NCBI RefSeq assembly: GCF_030407765.1
Contig: NZ_JASDCU010000003.1
Coordinates: 62,001 to 126,000, forward strand
DNA: 64,000 nt
Origin: Microbacterium sp. APC 3901
GTDB lineage: Bacteria; Actinomycetota; Actinomycetes; Actinomycetales; Microbacteriaceae
Reading direction: 5' to 3'
Made by a program: the position numbers and the translations under genes. How positions within the stretch are numbered: position 1 is the first letter of the stretch; every line of letters starts with the position of its first letter. Below the pieces are notes generated by a model that saw only the letters and a program-made list of their open reading frames with translations, searched no databases and was not told where the DNA came from. Shown piece by piece: positions 43,954 through 51,370 of this stretch.

Positions 43954-44322
43954 TCAGGCCGCCTTCGACATTTCCTTGAGGTCTGCGATCCACTGCCAGG
44001 CTTGTTTCTTGGTTGCCGAATCCCAGTCGAAGGTTTGCCGTCCGTTCTTCTCCACGTCGAGATTGCGACCGTACGCCACTTGTTTTGGCGTAGCCATTTC
44101 GCCAGGCTGAGATTTATTCCCATTTTTAGCGACCAATTCTTTCAATTTTGGGACGATCCCTTGGGCCCAGACTTGATCTCTGTTCTGCATGATCCACTGC
44201 ACGAACCCATCCCGGTGCGTCGGCACCGGTACGCCACGGGCGTCTTGCTTGCGGAAGGGTTCACCTGCCTGATCCCAGAGGTCTGCGATGAAATCTGCTT
44301 GCTTCTTGCTGATTCCTGACAT
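43954..44322 (-). CDS. Island protein with TPKQ-type repeats (122 aa)
   Basis: The 122-residue protein contains two related segments, SKKQADFIADLW at the start and TPKQVAYGRNL near residue 80, and ends in a Trp/Lys-rich helix (KQAWQWIADLKEM). This kind of KQ-x-x-(Y/F)-x-x-(D/N)L repeat occurs in phage and plasmid replication accessory proteins, but that is a resemblance only. AAGGAC precedes the ATG closely. Confidence 0.6.
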   Translation of the reverse strand: MSGISKKQADFIADLWDQAGEPFRKQDARGVPVPTHRDGFVQWIMQNRDQVWAQGIVPKLKELVAKNGNKSQPGEMATPKQVAYGRNLDVEKNGRQTFDWDSATKKQAWQWIADLKEMSKAA

Positions 44323-44430
44323 GTCCTTAGTCCTACCCAGTAGCTCGGGTTCGCCGGGGCGACGGTCGAGCGATCTCCACGATTTTTGTTCTTGGTTCCA
44401 CCGAGCGAAGCGATGATATTAGCTTTCGAG

Positions 44431-44514
44431 ATATGAGATATGAGGTCGAGTGATGGCCCGCTACCGGACACACTCCGCCTTAAGACTCATATCTTGAAAC
44501 CTCATATCTCATAT
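44431..44514. repeat. 16-bp inverted repeat with CTCATATCT units
   Basis: ATATGAGATATGAGGT at 44431-44446 is exactly complementary to 44499-44514, with another CTCATATCT at 44486-44494 in the 52-bp spacer. The units overlap, giving an iteron-like cluster. Confidence 0.85.
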
Positions 44515-44648
44515 TGTCTTCGCTTCGCTTCGAGCCTCATAACTAATAACGCCCAATTCGTAGTACCTATTCCCAATTCGTCCAAGATTCTTGGAATTCT
44601 TTTAAGGTCGCGTGTTACATACGCAACATATACATGAAGAGGGACGAG

Positions 44649-44679
44649 AAAGGCCCCTCTCGTGTAGAGAGGGGCCTTT
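44649..44679 (-). terminator. Terminator after the CxxC island gene
   Basis: Perfect 13-bp stem (AAAGGCCCCTCTC / GAGAGGGGCCTTT) with loop GTGTA, with T residues on the minus-strand side; it lies 82 bp after the stop codon at 44761. Confidence 0.85.
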
Positions 44680-44760
44680 GCGGCGGAGTCGAGTGCGTGG
44701 ATGAAGTAGGACTCAGTGTATTTATACGCCCGAGTCGGCTATTTACCAAGATGTCTCTTT

Positions 44761-45363
44761 CTACTGTGATGAATCTCCAGAACGCATTGCGACTCGCTCC
44801 GCACGCCTTGCGACTCGCTTTTCGCGCTCCCGTCCGTTGGCGGAAGCCTTCGAGGCGCGGCACATTTCACAGCGACAGCCTTTCTGGTACAGCGTCAGCG
44901 AGCCATGCTGAGCCTCGGGCCTGGGCTTCGGTTCGGGTTTCGGAGTCGCCGGTGCCTTCGGCCTTTGGTCGTCGTACCTACGGTTGACGCTCATGAGCGG
45001 TCGCCGCTCTCGCACCTGCTCGGCTGTAGCGGTCTTCGTCGCCGGTCCCCACGTCACCGTTACCGGTCGGTGTTCGGGCGTGGTGCCCTCGGTACGATCC
45101 ACGCGCTTAGAGGGGCACTGAGGGGTCTCTGAGGGCCTTTCGGCTATCGCTTGGGCATGTGCCGCCCGTGCCGCATGATCGGCCTTAAGGGCGGCTTCCA
45201 GGTTCTCGCGTACCCTGCGATCTTCCTCGCGTGCGAGGAAGACTAGGCGGGCGCGCTCGGCATCCGTTCGAGTATCGGCGGCGAGCACAGCGAGATGGCG
45301 TCGGCGAGCTTCTGGCAGGTCGGTGAGACTGCGGATGGCGCGGAGGGCGTTGGAGAGTTCCAT
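44761..45363 (-). CDS. Arg/Ala-rich island protein with C-terminal cysteine motif
   Basis: The ~200-residue protein has a helical, charged N-terminal half, a Pro/Lys linker, and a C-terminal motif HGSLTLYQKGCRCEMCRASKA followed by a basic tail. The GCRC..CR motif is common in small actinophage and plasmid proteins and may bind zinc or nucleic acid. Starts at 45363 (ATG) or 45387 (GTG) are both possible; neither has a strong ribosome binding site. It is one of the genes next to the repeat region. Confidence 0.6.
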   Translation of the reverse strand: MELSNALRAIRSLTDLPEARRRHLAVLAADTRTDAERARLVFLAREEDRRVRENLEAALKADHAARAAHAQAIAERPSETPQCPSKRVDRTEGTTPEHRPVTVTWGPATKTATAEQVRERRPLMSVNRRYDDQRPKAPATPKPEPKPRPEAQHGSLTLYQKGCRCEMCRASKASANGREREKRVARRAERVAMRSGDSSQ

Positions 45364-45483
45364 ACCCTTTACCATCGAACGATTCACGGATGCCTAAATG
45401 GGTGGACTCTGCGACATCGAAGTATGCGTCGCGATTCCCGCACACGTGCGTCTGAAGATTGCGCCGAGACTAGCCTTGGCCCC

Positions 45484-45711
45484 ATGAGTGAATTTACGGA
45501 CGCGCTGAGAGCGCTCAACGACGACGAAGACAAGTGGCACGCAAGAGACCGTCAGATCCGCGAAGAGCGCGGTGTGCCTGACGACGTCCCGCTGGTGACG
45601 CGGGACTCGGACTCAGAGTTGATGCAGCATATGGCGGAACTTCAAGAATTGAACCGCAGGTGGGCGGAGTTCAACGCGACACACGCTGGCGCGGACGACG
45701 AAGCAAGCTAG
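45484..45711 (+). CDS. Small acidic island protein (75 aa)
   Basis: Not recognised. The 75-residue protein is strongly charged, mainly Asp and Glu, and probably helical (LMQHMAELQELNRRWAEF). The ATG at 45484 lies seven bases behind TAGCCT, the leaderless spacing seen at many genes in this window, and the longer upstream frame is not used. Confidence 0.55.
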   Translation: MSEFTDALRALNDDEDKWHARDRQIREERGVPDDVPLVTRDSDSELMQHMAELQELNRRWAEFNATHAGADDEAS

Positions 45712-45760
45712 TTCCGAGACGAACTTGGCCTTCGCTCGTGCAGGAGGGGCTTAGCGCGAC

Positions 45761-47032
45761 CTACTGCCAGACGCGCCCCACGATACTGATCGGGTCGGTC
45801 TGAATGATGAGCCAGGTTCCGCGCGGATCGCCTTCTAAACGCGAGCGCTTCTCGGCATCGACGTATACCCATCGCAGTTCCGACTCCCGAACCTCACCCC
45901 CAACGGTGAGTCCAACCGTCACATGGGCAAGTGCGAAACCGCGAACATCGACGCGCCGCACTTCATACCCCTCTAGGGGTTGTCCCTCGAAACGCGAGCG
46001 GACCACTCCGATGAAGGCGTTTCGAGACTTCGGCTTCGTGAACTCGTGCAGGAACGGAGCTAGTCGCCCATAGTTTTTCGCGATCCAGGCGTCCAGCATC
46101 GCGACTGTGGCCTCAACCACCGGCTCGGACATCACCGTTTCGAGGCCGTCCACCTGCACATCACTAGCACGCGGCTTCCATGCATCCATCTTCTTGCGGT
46201 CGGCGGCTGTGTCTGCCATCTTCGCGAGCGACTCGCGAAGGGTCGGTTTGGGGTCTTCGGGCTTCTTTGCCTGTTCGATGGCCTGCGCCCAGTCGATGAG
46301 CGCGAATAGGCGGTTCCACGCCTTGGAAGCGACGATGACGTTGTCGAAGTTCGTGAGGTTCCCGTGCATGATTCCGTTGCGGTACAGCTCGTACACCGGT
46401 TCAGCGCTGGTTTTGTTGAAGCTCTTGGTGAACGACTTCTGAGTTGCGGCGAGGCCTTGGTGATGAGCGGTCATGGAGTTCCACGCGACAAGCTCTTCAC
46501 CGTCCCGTGTGTGCAACCCTCGTCGCTGGTTACCAACGTCGTTCACAAAGCCGTCCATGACCGCGAGCAGCACGAGCACCGCGGCGTAGTAGCGTCCGTC
46601 AAGGTAATCACGGAACGCCGCATCGAGCAGTTCGGCCCTCGCGCGCATCTCCGGGACGTTCTTGGCTCGCATCAGAGCGGACCTCATGCGCTCTGGGTCC
46701 TGGTACTGAGCGATCACCGCGTTCTCAACCGCGTCGGGATCATTGGTGCTGACCGCCTCGACCAACGGATCAAGCCTCAGCGAACCATGGAAGACCCAGT
46801 GCCGCTCGCCCACAAGTTGGTAAAACCGCTCGACCGTACCAACGATGCGTTCAAAGTCCGCTTTCAGCTTCTTGAAGTCTGCCCTCATGGATGGCTTGAG
46901 TATCAAGATCAGACTCATCGCCGTCATCTGATCGCGCATCTGCTTGTACTCAGGGATGTCGTATGCGCTCGGGTAACCAGTACTCGGCGGCGGATCGATG
47001 TCACCCCTGCCAGGCTTCGTTGGTCGTGGCAT
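45761..47032 (-). CDS. HEPN-like protein (RxxxxH motif) of the island
   Basis: The 423-residue protein has a helical N-terminal half. A helix pair (YYAAVLVLLAVMDGFVNDV, ~149-167, and VYELYRNGIMHG, ~213-224) carries R218-N-x3-H223, the Rx4-6H signature of HEPN ribonucleases with the usual polar residue after Arg. The C-terminal ~130 residues look like an unrelated beta domain. It may be an RNase effector, but without a fold comparison this is tentative. GGGAGGA precedes the ATG. It is divergent from the SIR2-like gene, 73 bp away. Confidence 0.7.
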   Translation of the reverse strand: MPRPTKPGRGDIDPPPSTGYPSAYDIPEYKQMRDQMTAMSLILILKPSMRADFKKLKADFERIVGTVERFYQLVGERHWVFHGSLRLDPLVEAVSTNDPDAVENAVIAQYQDPERMRSALMRAKNVPEMRARAELLDAAFRDYLDGRYYAAVLVLLAVMDGFVNDVGNQRRGLHTRDGEELVAWNSMTAHHQGLAATQKSFTKSFNKTSAEPVYELYRNGIMHGNLTNFDNVIVASKAWNRLFALIDWAQAIEQAKKPEDPKPTLRESLAKMADTAADRKKMDAWKPRASDVQVDGLETVMSEPVVEATVAMLDAWIAKNYGRLAPFLHEFTKPKSRNAFIGVVRSRFEGQPLEGYEVRRVDVRGFALAHVTVGLTVGGEVRESELRWVYVDAEKRSRLEGDPRGTWLIIQTDPISIVGRVWQ

Positions 47033-47105
47033 GTGGTTCCTCCCAAGGTCGATCTTGCCTCACACCACCGACAGGCGCGGATCCGCTCCGCGATAAGCTC
47101 ACGAG

Positions 47106-48146
47106 ATGCCGCCTCGTATCCTGTCTTTTGATGAAGCCTTGCTCGACGCGCGGCGGAAGAGCAGCCAACGTTCAATCCTGCTAGGCAATGGATTCAGCAT
47201 CGGCTACAACCCATCGATTTTCAGTTACGACTCTCTCGCGGACGAAGCCGAGCTTGCCGGGCTGTCGGTCGCGAAGCCCGCTCTGTTCGACGCGCTCAAA
47301 TCGAGCAACTTCGAAGCAGTCATTGACAAGCTCAATGCCTCCTCAAGCCTGTTGACGCTTTATAACGGAGACCGGGAGCTTGCGGCAACGATGGCGGCTG
47401 ACGCTATAGTCGTGAGAAATGGTTTAGCTGACGTTCTCGCTAACCGTCACCCGGTGAACGCTCAAGGGCTGAGTGACGAGGAGGTCCTTCATGCTCGTAC
47501 GTTCTTGTCGAATTTCCGTCAGTTCTACACGCTCAGTTACGACCTTCTTTTGTACTGGGTGGTCACGCGCACCGGAGTAGGTCCGTACGTGCATATGCGA
47601 GACGGGTTCGAGTGGCCCGCATGGAATGATCGAAGCGCTCTGATCTGGAAATCCAAGCCAACCCAGGGACGCCAGCGCGTGTTCTTCCTACACGGGGCGC
47701 TTCATCTCTTCATCCGAGGCAAGAAGCTGGAGAAGTTGTCTTACCGTGAGCACGGCTCTCTTGTGGGCGAACTGCGATCCCGACTAGATGACGATAACTA
47801 CCCCTTGGTGGTCACTGAGGGGTCCCGCCCGGAGAAGGAAGCCCGCATCGAGCGCAGCGGCTATCTCAGGTTCGGGCTGCGCCGGTTTGCTGCAACCGAG
47901 GGCGCGCTGTTCATCCACGGGGTATCGATGAACCCAAACGACGACCACATCCTCGAATTGATCGAATCGGACTCTAGTCGGGTCAGCGCAATCTATGTTG
48001 GCGTGCATGGTGACCCCGCCTCGCCGGACAACCGCCGCTTGATCGAACGCGCGAAGGAGATGAAGAATCACCGTCGTACCGTGGGCGGTGAGGCCCTACG
48101 TGTGCGATTCTACGATTCTGACAGCGCAAGAGTTTGGCGAGGCTGA
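47106..48146 (+). CDS. SIR2-like protein (DUF4917 family)
   Basis: The 346-residue protein matches the DUF4917 family throughout: ILLGNGFSIGY (24-34), YTLSYDLLLYW (141-151), FFLHGALHLF (193-202) and ALFIHGVSMNPNDDHILELIE. The family resembles SIR2 NAD-binding proteins. The segment YTLSYD corresponds to the SIR2 TxNxD-type motif with Ser in place of Asn, so NAD cleavage cannot be taken for granted. Many SIR2-like proteins in mobile islands deplete NAD during phage attack. TAAGCT lies six bases before the ATG. It is divergent from the HEPN-like gene. Confidence 0.85.
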   Translation: MPPRILSFDEALLDARRKSSQRSILLGNGFSIGYNPSIFSYDSLADEAELAGLSVAKPALFDALKSSNFEAVIDKLNASSSLLTLYNGDRELAATMAADAIVVRNGLADVLANRHPVNAQGLSDEEVLHARTFLSNFRQFYTLSYDLLLYWVVTRTGVGPYVHMRDGFEWPAWNDRSALIWKSKPTQGRQRVFFLHGALHLFIRGKKLEKLSYREHGSLVGELRSRLDDDNYPLVVTEGSRPEKEARIERSGYLRFGLRRFAATEGALFIHGVSMNPNDDHILELIESDSSRVSAIYVGVHGDPASPDNRRLIERAKEMKNHRRTVGGEALRVRFYDSDSARVWRG

Positions 48147-48195
48147 TCGATCACGTGCGTGGTTCAAGACGGCGCTACTTCATCTCTAGTCCGGC

Positions 48196-48537
48196 TTAGC
48201 TGACAGAGTCGGGTTCGTCTAAGTCAAGGTATGCGAGCACGTCAGCCAAGCTTGCGTCGGGGCCAACAAGAGTCTCCCGGGCACTTATGTCGTTGAGCGA
48301 GAACAGCCCATCATCCTCTTGCAGGTACAGGCCCCGCTTGTCAGCGTATGCGGACGCGATGTCCTTCTCTGTTGGCGTCTCCGCTTCGGCCTCCTCGATG
48401 CCCCACGCAATCGCGTCAAGCATCGCGGCGGCGCGGTGCAAACGCAGCGGATCGTCCGTGCGGAGCGCAAGCCGCGCCGTTGCCTCCGCAGCCTTGTGGA
48501 TAGTTGTCGGCCAAGTGAACTCAGGCTCTGTTGTCAT
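48196..48537 (-). CDS. Island protein of unknown function (113 aa)
   Basis: Not recognised. The 113-residue protein has a helical N-terminal half (HKAAEATARLALRTDDPLRLHRAAAML) and an acidic C-terminal half. TAGTCT lies six bases before the ATG on the minus strand, supporting the start. It stands convergent with the SIR2-like gene. Confidence 0.6.
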   Translation of the reverse strand: MTTEPEFTWPTTIHKAAEATARLALRTDDPLRLHRAAAMLDAIAWGIEEAEAETPTEKDIASAYADKRGLYLQEDDGLFSLNDISARETLVGPDASLADVLAYLDLDEPDSVS

Positions 48538-48739
48538 GGCCGCAGACTAGTGCACAGCGCGCTTAGAACATCGCCAACATGTGGACTACATCAACGGGAT
48601 CGGCGTCGTGCCGTACGCGCATCAGCACGACAGCACAAACGGGAACCACACCCCTCACAACTTCACCGCTCGCGCTGCCGCGTTCCTCACTGGCTGACGA
48701 GACCAACCACACGCTCTAGGCATGCCCTAGATTTCACTC

Positions 48740-49396
48740 ATGGGCGAAGAATCTCAATCTCACACGCACGACGCACTGTCGGCCCTCAGCAGGCGCATCC
48801 AACGAACTTATAAGTCACGTGTCGAAACAGCGCGGCGTCATCAAAAACGAGGGAACTACTGGAACTTCGCCCTGGTCGTCGCATCGCTCACGGGTACATC
48901 GGTGGCAGTCGTATCGCTCACTGAACCATCTGTGTACGGTGAGCGTGGTTCGGCTTTGATGGTGGTACTCGGAATCGTCACTCTCGTGGTTTCCGTCCTC
49001 GTTACAAGCGCGCAGTTCCAGGTACAGGCAGAGAAGTTCTTTCACGCATACCGAAGCCTTCAGAAGCTGTGGGTGGCGTCCGATCTTGCAACGCGTTCGC
49101 TTGCCGACACGGATGAACGAAACAAACGTGCCGACGAGATCGACCGCGATTACCAGTCTGTCCTCGACGACACCGATAACCACAGCCCTGCCGACTTCTT
49201 CAAGGCGTTCCCCGGCGAGATCAAACGGGACAAACCATCTAGCGTCGATCCCGCCGATCGACTGTCGGTCGTGGGGTTCTTCAAGAGGAAGCTGATAGTA
49301 CTCGGGAGCAATATCTTCACCTTCCTTCCCGTCCTCGGGAGCACGGCCTTGTTGCTGCTCCTGACTCCAGCAGTCAGATGGTTAGTCGGTCTCTAG
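48740..49396 (+). CDS. SLATT-like membrane protein
   Basis: The 218-residue protein has a basic helical N-terminus (LSRRIQRTYKSRVETARRHQKRGNYW), two closely spaced membrane helices (~43-61 and ~72-90), a long charged helical region, and a third membrane helix at the C-terminus (~187-214). The first part fits the SLATT pattern of two-helix effectors found with nucleotide-sensing defence systems and thought to form pores. The third helix is an addition. TAGATT lies six bases before the ATG. Confidence 0.7.
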   Translation: MGEESQSHTHDALSALSRRIQRTYKSRVETARRHQKRGNYWNFALVVASLTGTSVAVVSLTEPSVYGERGSALMVVLGIVTLVVSVLVTSAQFQVQAEKFFHAYRSLQKLWVASDLATRSLADTDERNKRADEIDRDYQSVLDDTDNHSPADFFKAFPGEIKRDKPSSVDPADRLSVVGFFKRKLIVLGSNIFTFLPVLGSTALLLLLTPAVRWLVGL

Positions 49397-49470
49397 AATC
49401 CGTTACATGTGGCTCGCCACCACAGCCCAACCTCTAGCAATGTTCAACCTATGACTGCCCCGGGGACAAG

Positions 49471-49508
49471 GGAAGACCCACCGTCCAAGATCGACTGATG
49501 GGTCTTCC
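49471..49508. terminator. Bidirectional terminator
   Basis: Perfect 10-bp stem (GGAAGACCCA / TGGGTCTTCC) with an 18-base loop, between the SLATT-like gene and the convergent small gene at 49518. Confidence 0.75.
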
Positions 49509-49517
49509 TGCGTCCGG

Positions 49518-49742
49518 TTAAAGGGTGATGCGCAAGGCAGTCACCGCGCTGGCGCTCGCGATGGCGTGATGACCAACCGCTTCAAGCGCGTCCTCATCCA
49601 CGTCACGCTTCAGCAGAGTGCGGTACAGCGCGTTCAGCTTCCACGTGGCCATCAGAGCTTCAGACACCAACTGCTCTGTCCTCAGCTTCTCGAACTCTCC
49701 CATCAGGCGGTCGATCTCAGCTACGGGGTCGATTTCGGTCAT
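49518..49742 (-). CDS. Small island protein near attR (74 aa)
   Basis: Not recognised. The 74-residue protein is probably a helical bundle (DPVAEIDRLMGEFEKLRTEQL...). The ATG at 49742 follows GAGGAG at a suitable distance; the frame is open upstream but without such a site. It is the last gene before the right end of the island, leaving 180 bp noncoding up to attR. Confidence 0.6.
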   Translation of the reverse strand: MTEIDPVAEIDRLMGEFEKLRTEQLVSEALMATWKLNALYRTLLKRDVDEDALEAVGHHAIASASAVTALRITL

Positions 49743-49909
49743 TTTCCACTTCTCCTCAGCGGAGCGGGCGTTTCCCTCTCCTGTTAACTGATACGCATGA
49801 GACATGCCGATCATCAAAGGACCTCCGGAAAAACTTGCGACGGGTCGACGAAGCGCCCCACCCTGCGATGCGGGAAGTCAAAATCCTCGGGCGGCGCTAG
49901 AGTGTCCTA

Positions 49910-51301
49910 TCAGGGGTAGGAGTGCTCCTGAAGCAGCGCGGCGAACTCGTCGACCACGATCACCAGCCTCGCCATTCCGATCTCACGCACATCACGTGCG
50001 CCGGCTTCCGCGAGGACCGACTCACGGCGGCGCAGCTCCGCCGTCAGGCTGGACACTCCCCTGCGCGCACCCTCTTCATCCAGATCCGTGATCACAGCGG
50101 CCACCTGCGGGAGCATCCGAAGCGGCTCGAAGGCTGTGCCCCCTTTGAAATCCGCCAGGACGAACGTCACTCGGTCCGGCCCGTGGCCGCTCGCCATGGC
50201 GGTCACCCACGAAACCAGCAGCTCGCTCTTGCCGCTGCCGGTCGTGCCGGTCACGATGGCGTGCGGCCCGTCGTCGACGATGTCGAGGAGGGTGTCAGTT
50301 CGCTCGCCCCGGCCCACCACCGCCGCCAATCCGATCCCCGATTCGGGCTGGCGCAGGTCGCTGAGCGCCACCCCTGGCGGCAGGGAGTCCAGCTCGTCGC
50401 CCTCACGCGATCTCTCTTCTCCGATCGCGATCGCCTGATCTCGGGACATGCACTCGGCGGCGACCTCGATGATCCCCTGCGGCGTGCGGACGCTCGCGCG
50501 GTGCGGCTCGACGACGTCGATGACCGTCGCGATTCCCTCAGGGACGTCCTCGTCGCGGCCGAGCAGCCAGATCACAGCATCAGACGACGGGTGAGAGTCT
50601 CCGCTTCGGGTCACCGCCAGACGAAACGCACCGCGCCGCGCGAAACGCGATTGTGGGAACCCCGCGATTCCGAGTTCCTCGAGATGCGGGCCGAGGATCG
50701 ACATCTGAGCGGCGCCGAACCGCAGACAGAGCTGCACGACGAGCGCTCGAGCGACGGAGGCGACGACGGGGTGCGCACCGCGCAATCCGACACCCCCGCT
50801 GAGCGGAACCGTGATCGGCACGCTGTCGAGCCTGGCGCATCGAGTCCGGAACTCGCGTTCGCGCTCTCCTTCCCCTCCCGATGCGCGCACTGCGCTGGCG
50901 CCGACTCCGCTGCCGACGACGATCTCCGTGTCGGCGTTCGGTGATTCGAGGCCGCGCAACGGCGGTTGCGCAAGACCGGCCGCAGCATCAGGATGACGGT
51001 GCCATCGCATCTGACGCTCGTCGTCGTGGAGCTGCGACAGCTGTGCTTCAGCGAGCGACCACGCCGCCGCGCTCTCGATCTCGGCGACGCGGAACGCCTT
51101 TCGCCGGGAACGCGCCCCGTCGATCAGCGACGCGAAGATCATCAGGGGTCCGAGAGCCGCGAAGCACAGCGAGAACAGCGAGCCGGTGACGAGCCAGAGC
51201 ACCACTCCGGCGACCACCGGCACGAGTGCAGCGATGAACGGGGTGGGTGGCCTGCGAGCCGGCACAGGGGTGGCAGGGATCGCTATCGGCAGAGAGTCCA
51301 T
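49910..51301 (-). pseudogene. EccC/FtsK-type ATPase, 5' fragment cut by the island
   Basis: The host-coded part encodes two membrane helices (~21-60), a middle domain with RWHRHPDAAAG as in type VII secretion EccC/EssC proteins, and the first ATPase domain with GTTGSGKS (Walker A) and IVVDEFAALLQ (Walker B). The frame then enters the island and stops after five codons (EHSYP, TGA at 49912-49910). The missing remainder is at 35954-37346. Start ATG at 51301 is preferred (G-run upstream); ATG 51319 or GTG 51346 are alternatives. Such a truncated protein lacks part of the ATPase core and is unlikely to work. Confidence 0.9.
49923..49928. other. attR core (TGCTCC)
   Basis: Right junction of the island. 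Host ATPase-gene sequence begins directly to the right. CTAGAGTGTC (49897-49906) on the island side is the counterpart of GACACTTTAG near attL. Confidence 0.85.
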
Positions 51302-51370
51302 GCCCCCAGTGGACCCCATGGGAGAGCAACCGAGCGTGCCCTCCACAGGGATCGGACACGATTCGTCGGT

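Larger units (their letters stand above)
44323..44760. other. AT-rich noncoding region with repeats, candidate origin or control region
   Basis: No gene is supported in these 438 bp, which are clearly richer in A/T than the rest of the window. They hold a 16-bp perfect inverted repeat (44431-44446 and 44499-44514) built of overlapping CTCATATCT units, a third copy of CTCATATCT at 44486-44494, a direct repeat CCCAATTCG (44552-44560 and 44572-44580), a 7-bp palindrome around 44588, and a terminator (44649-44679). Iteron-like repeats in AT-rich DNA would suit a replication origin or a repressor-controlled promoter. Confidence 0.6.
37341..49928. mobile_element. 12.6-kb integrative island inserted in an ATPase gene
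   Basis: The ends are defined by the shared hexamer TGCTCC at 37341-37346 and 49923-49928. Removing one copy and everything between restores a 922-codon frame through ...VDEFAALLQ|EHADLGAV.... The island begins with a large serine integrase reading inward from the left end. Its cargo includes a second serine recombinase, a coupled four-gene operon, an AT-rich repeat region and TIR, HEPN-like, SIR2-like and SLATT-like proteins. No capsid, tail, terminase large subunit or conjugation genes are seen. Confidence 0.93.

Noticed and set aside
44634..44987. Plus-strand frame starting near 44634
   Set aside because: It runs through a terminator hairpin and then antisense to the Arg/Ala-rich gene; no promoter or ribosome binding site supports it.
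37341..49928. Island as a prophage
   Set aside because: No capsid, portal, large terminase, tail or lysis genes are visible; only small phage-like accessory proteins, so an integrative island or satellite is a better description.
37341..49928. Island as an integrative conjugative element
   Set aside because: No relaxase, coupling protein or mating-pore gene lies within the island; the FtsK-type protein at its ends is host DNA split by the insertion.
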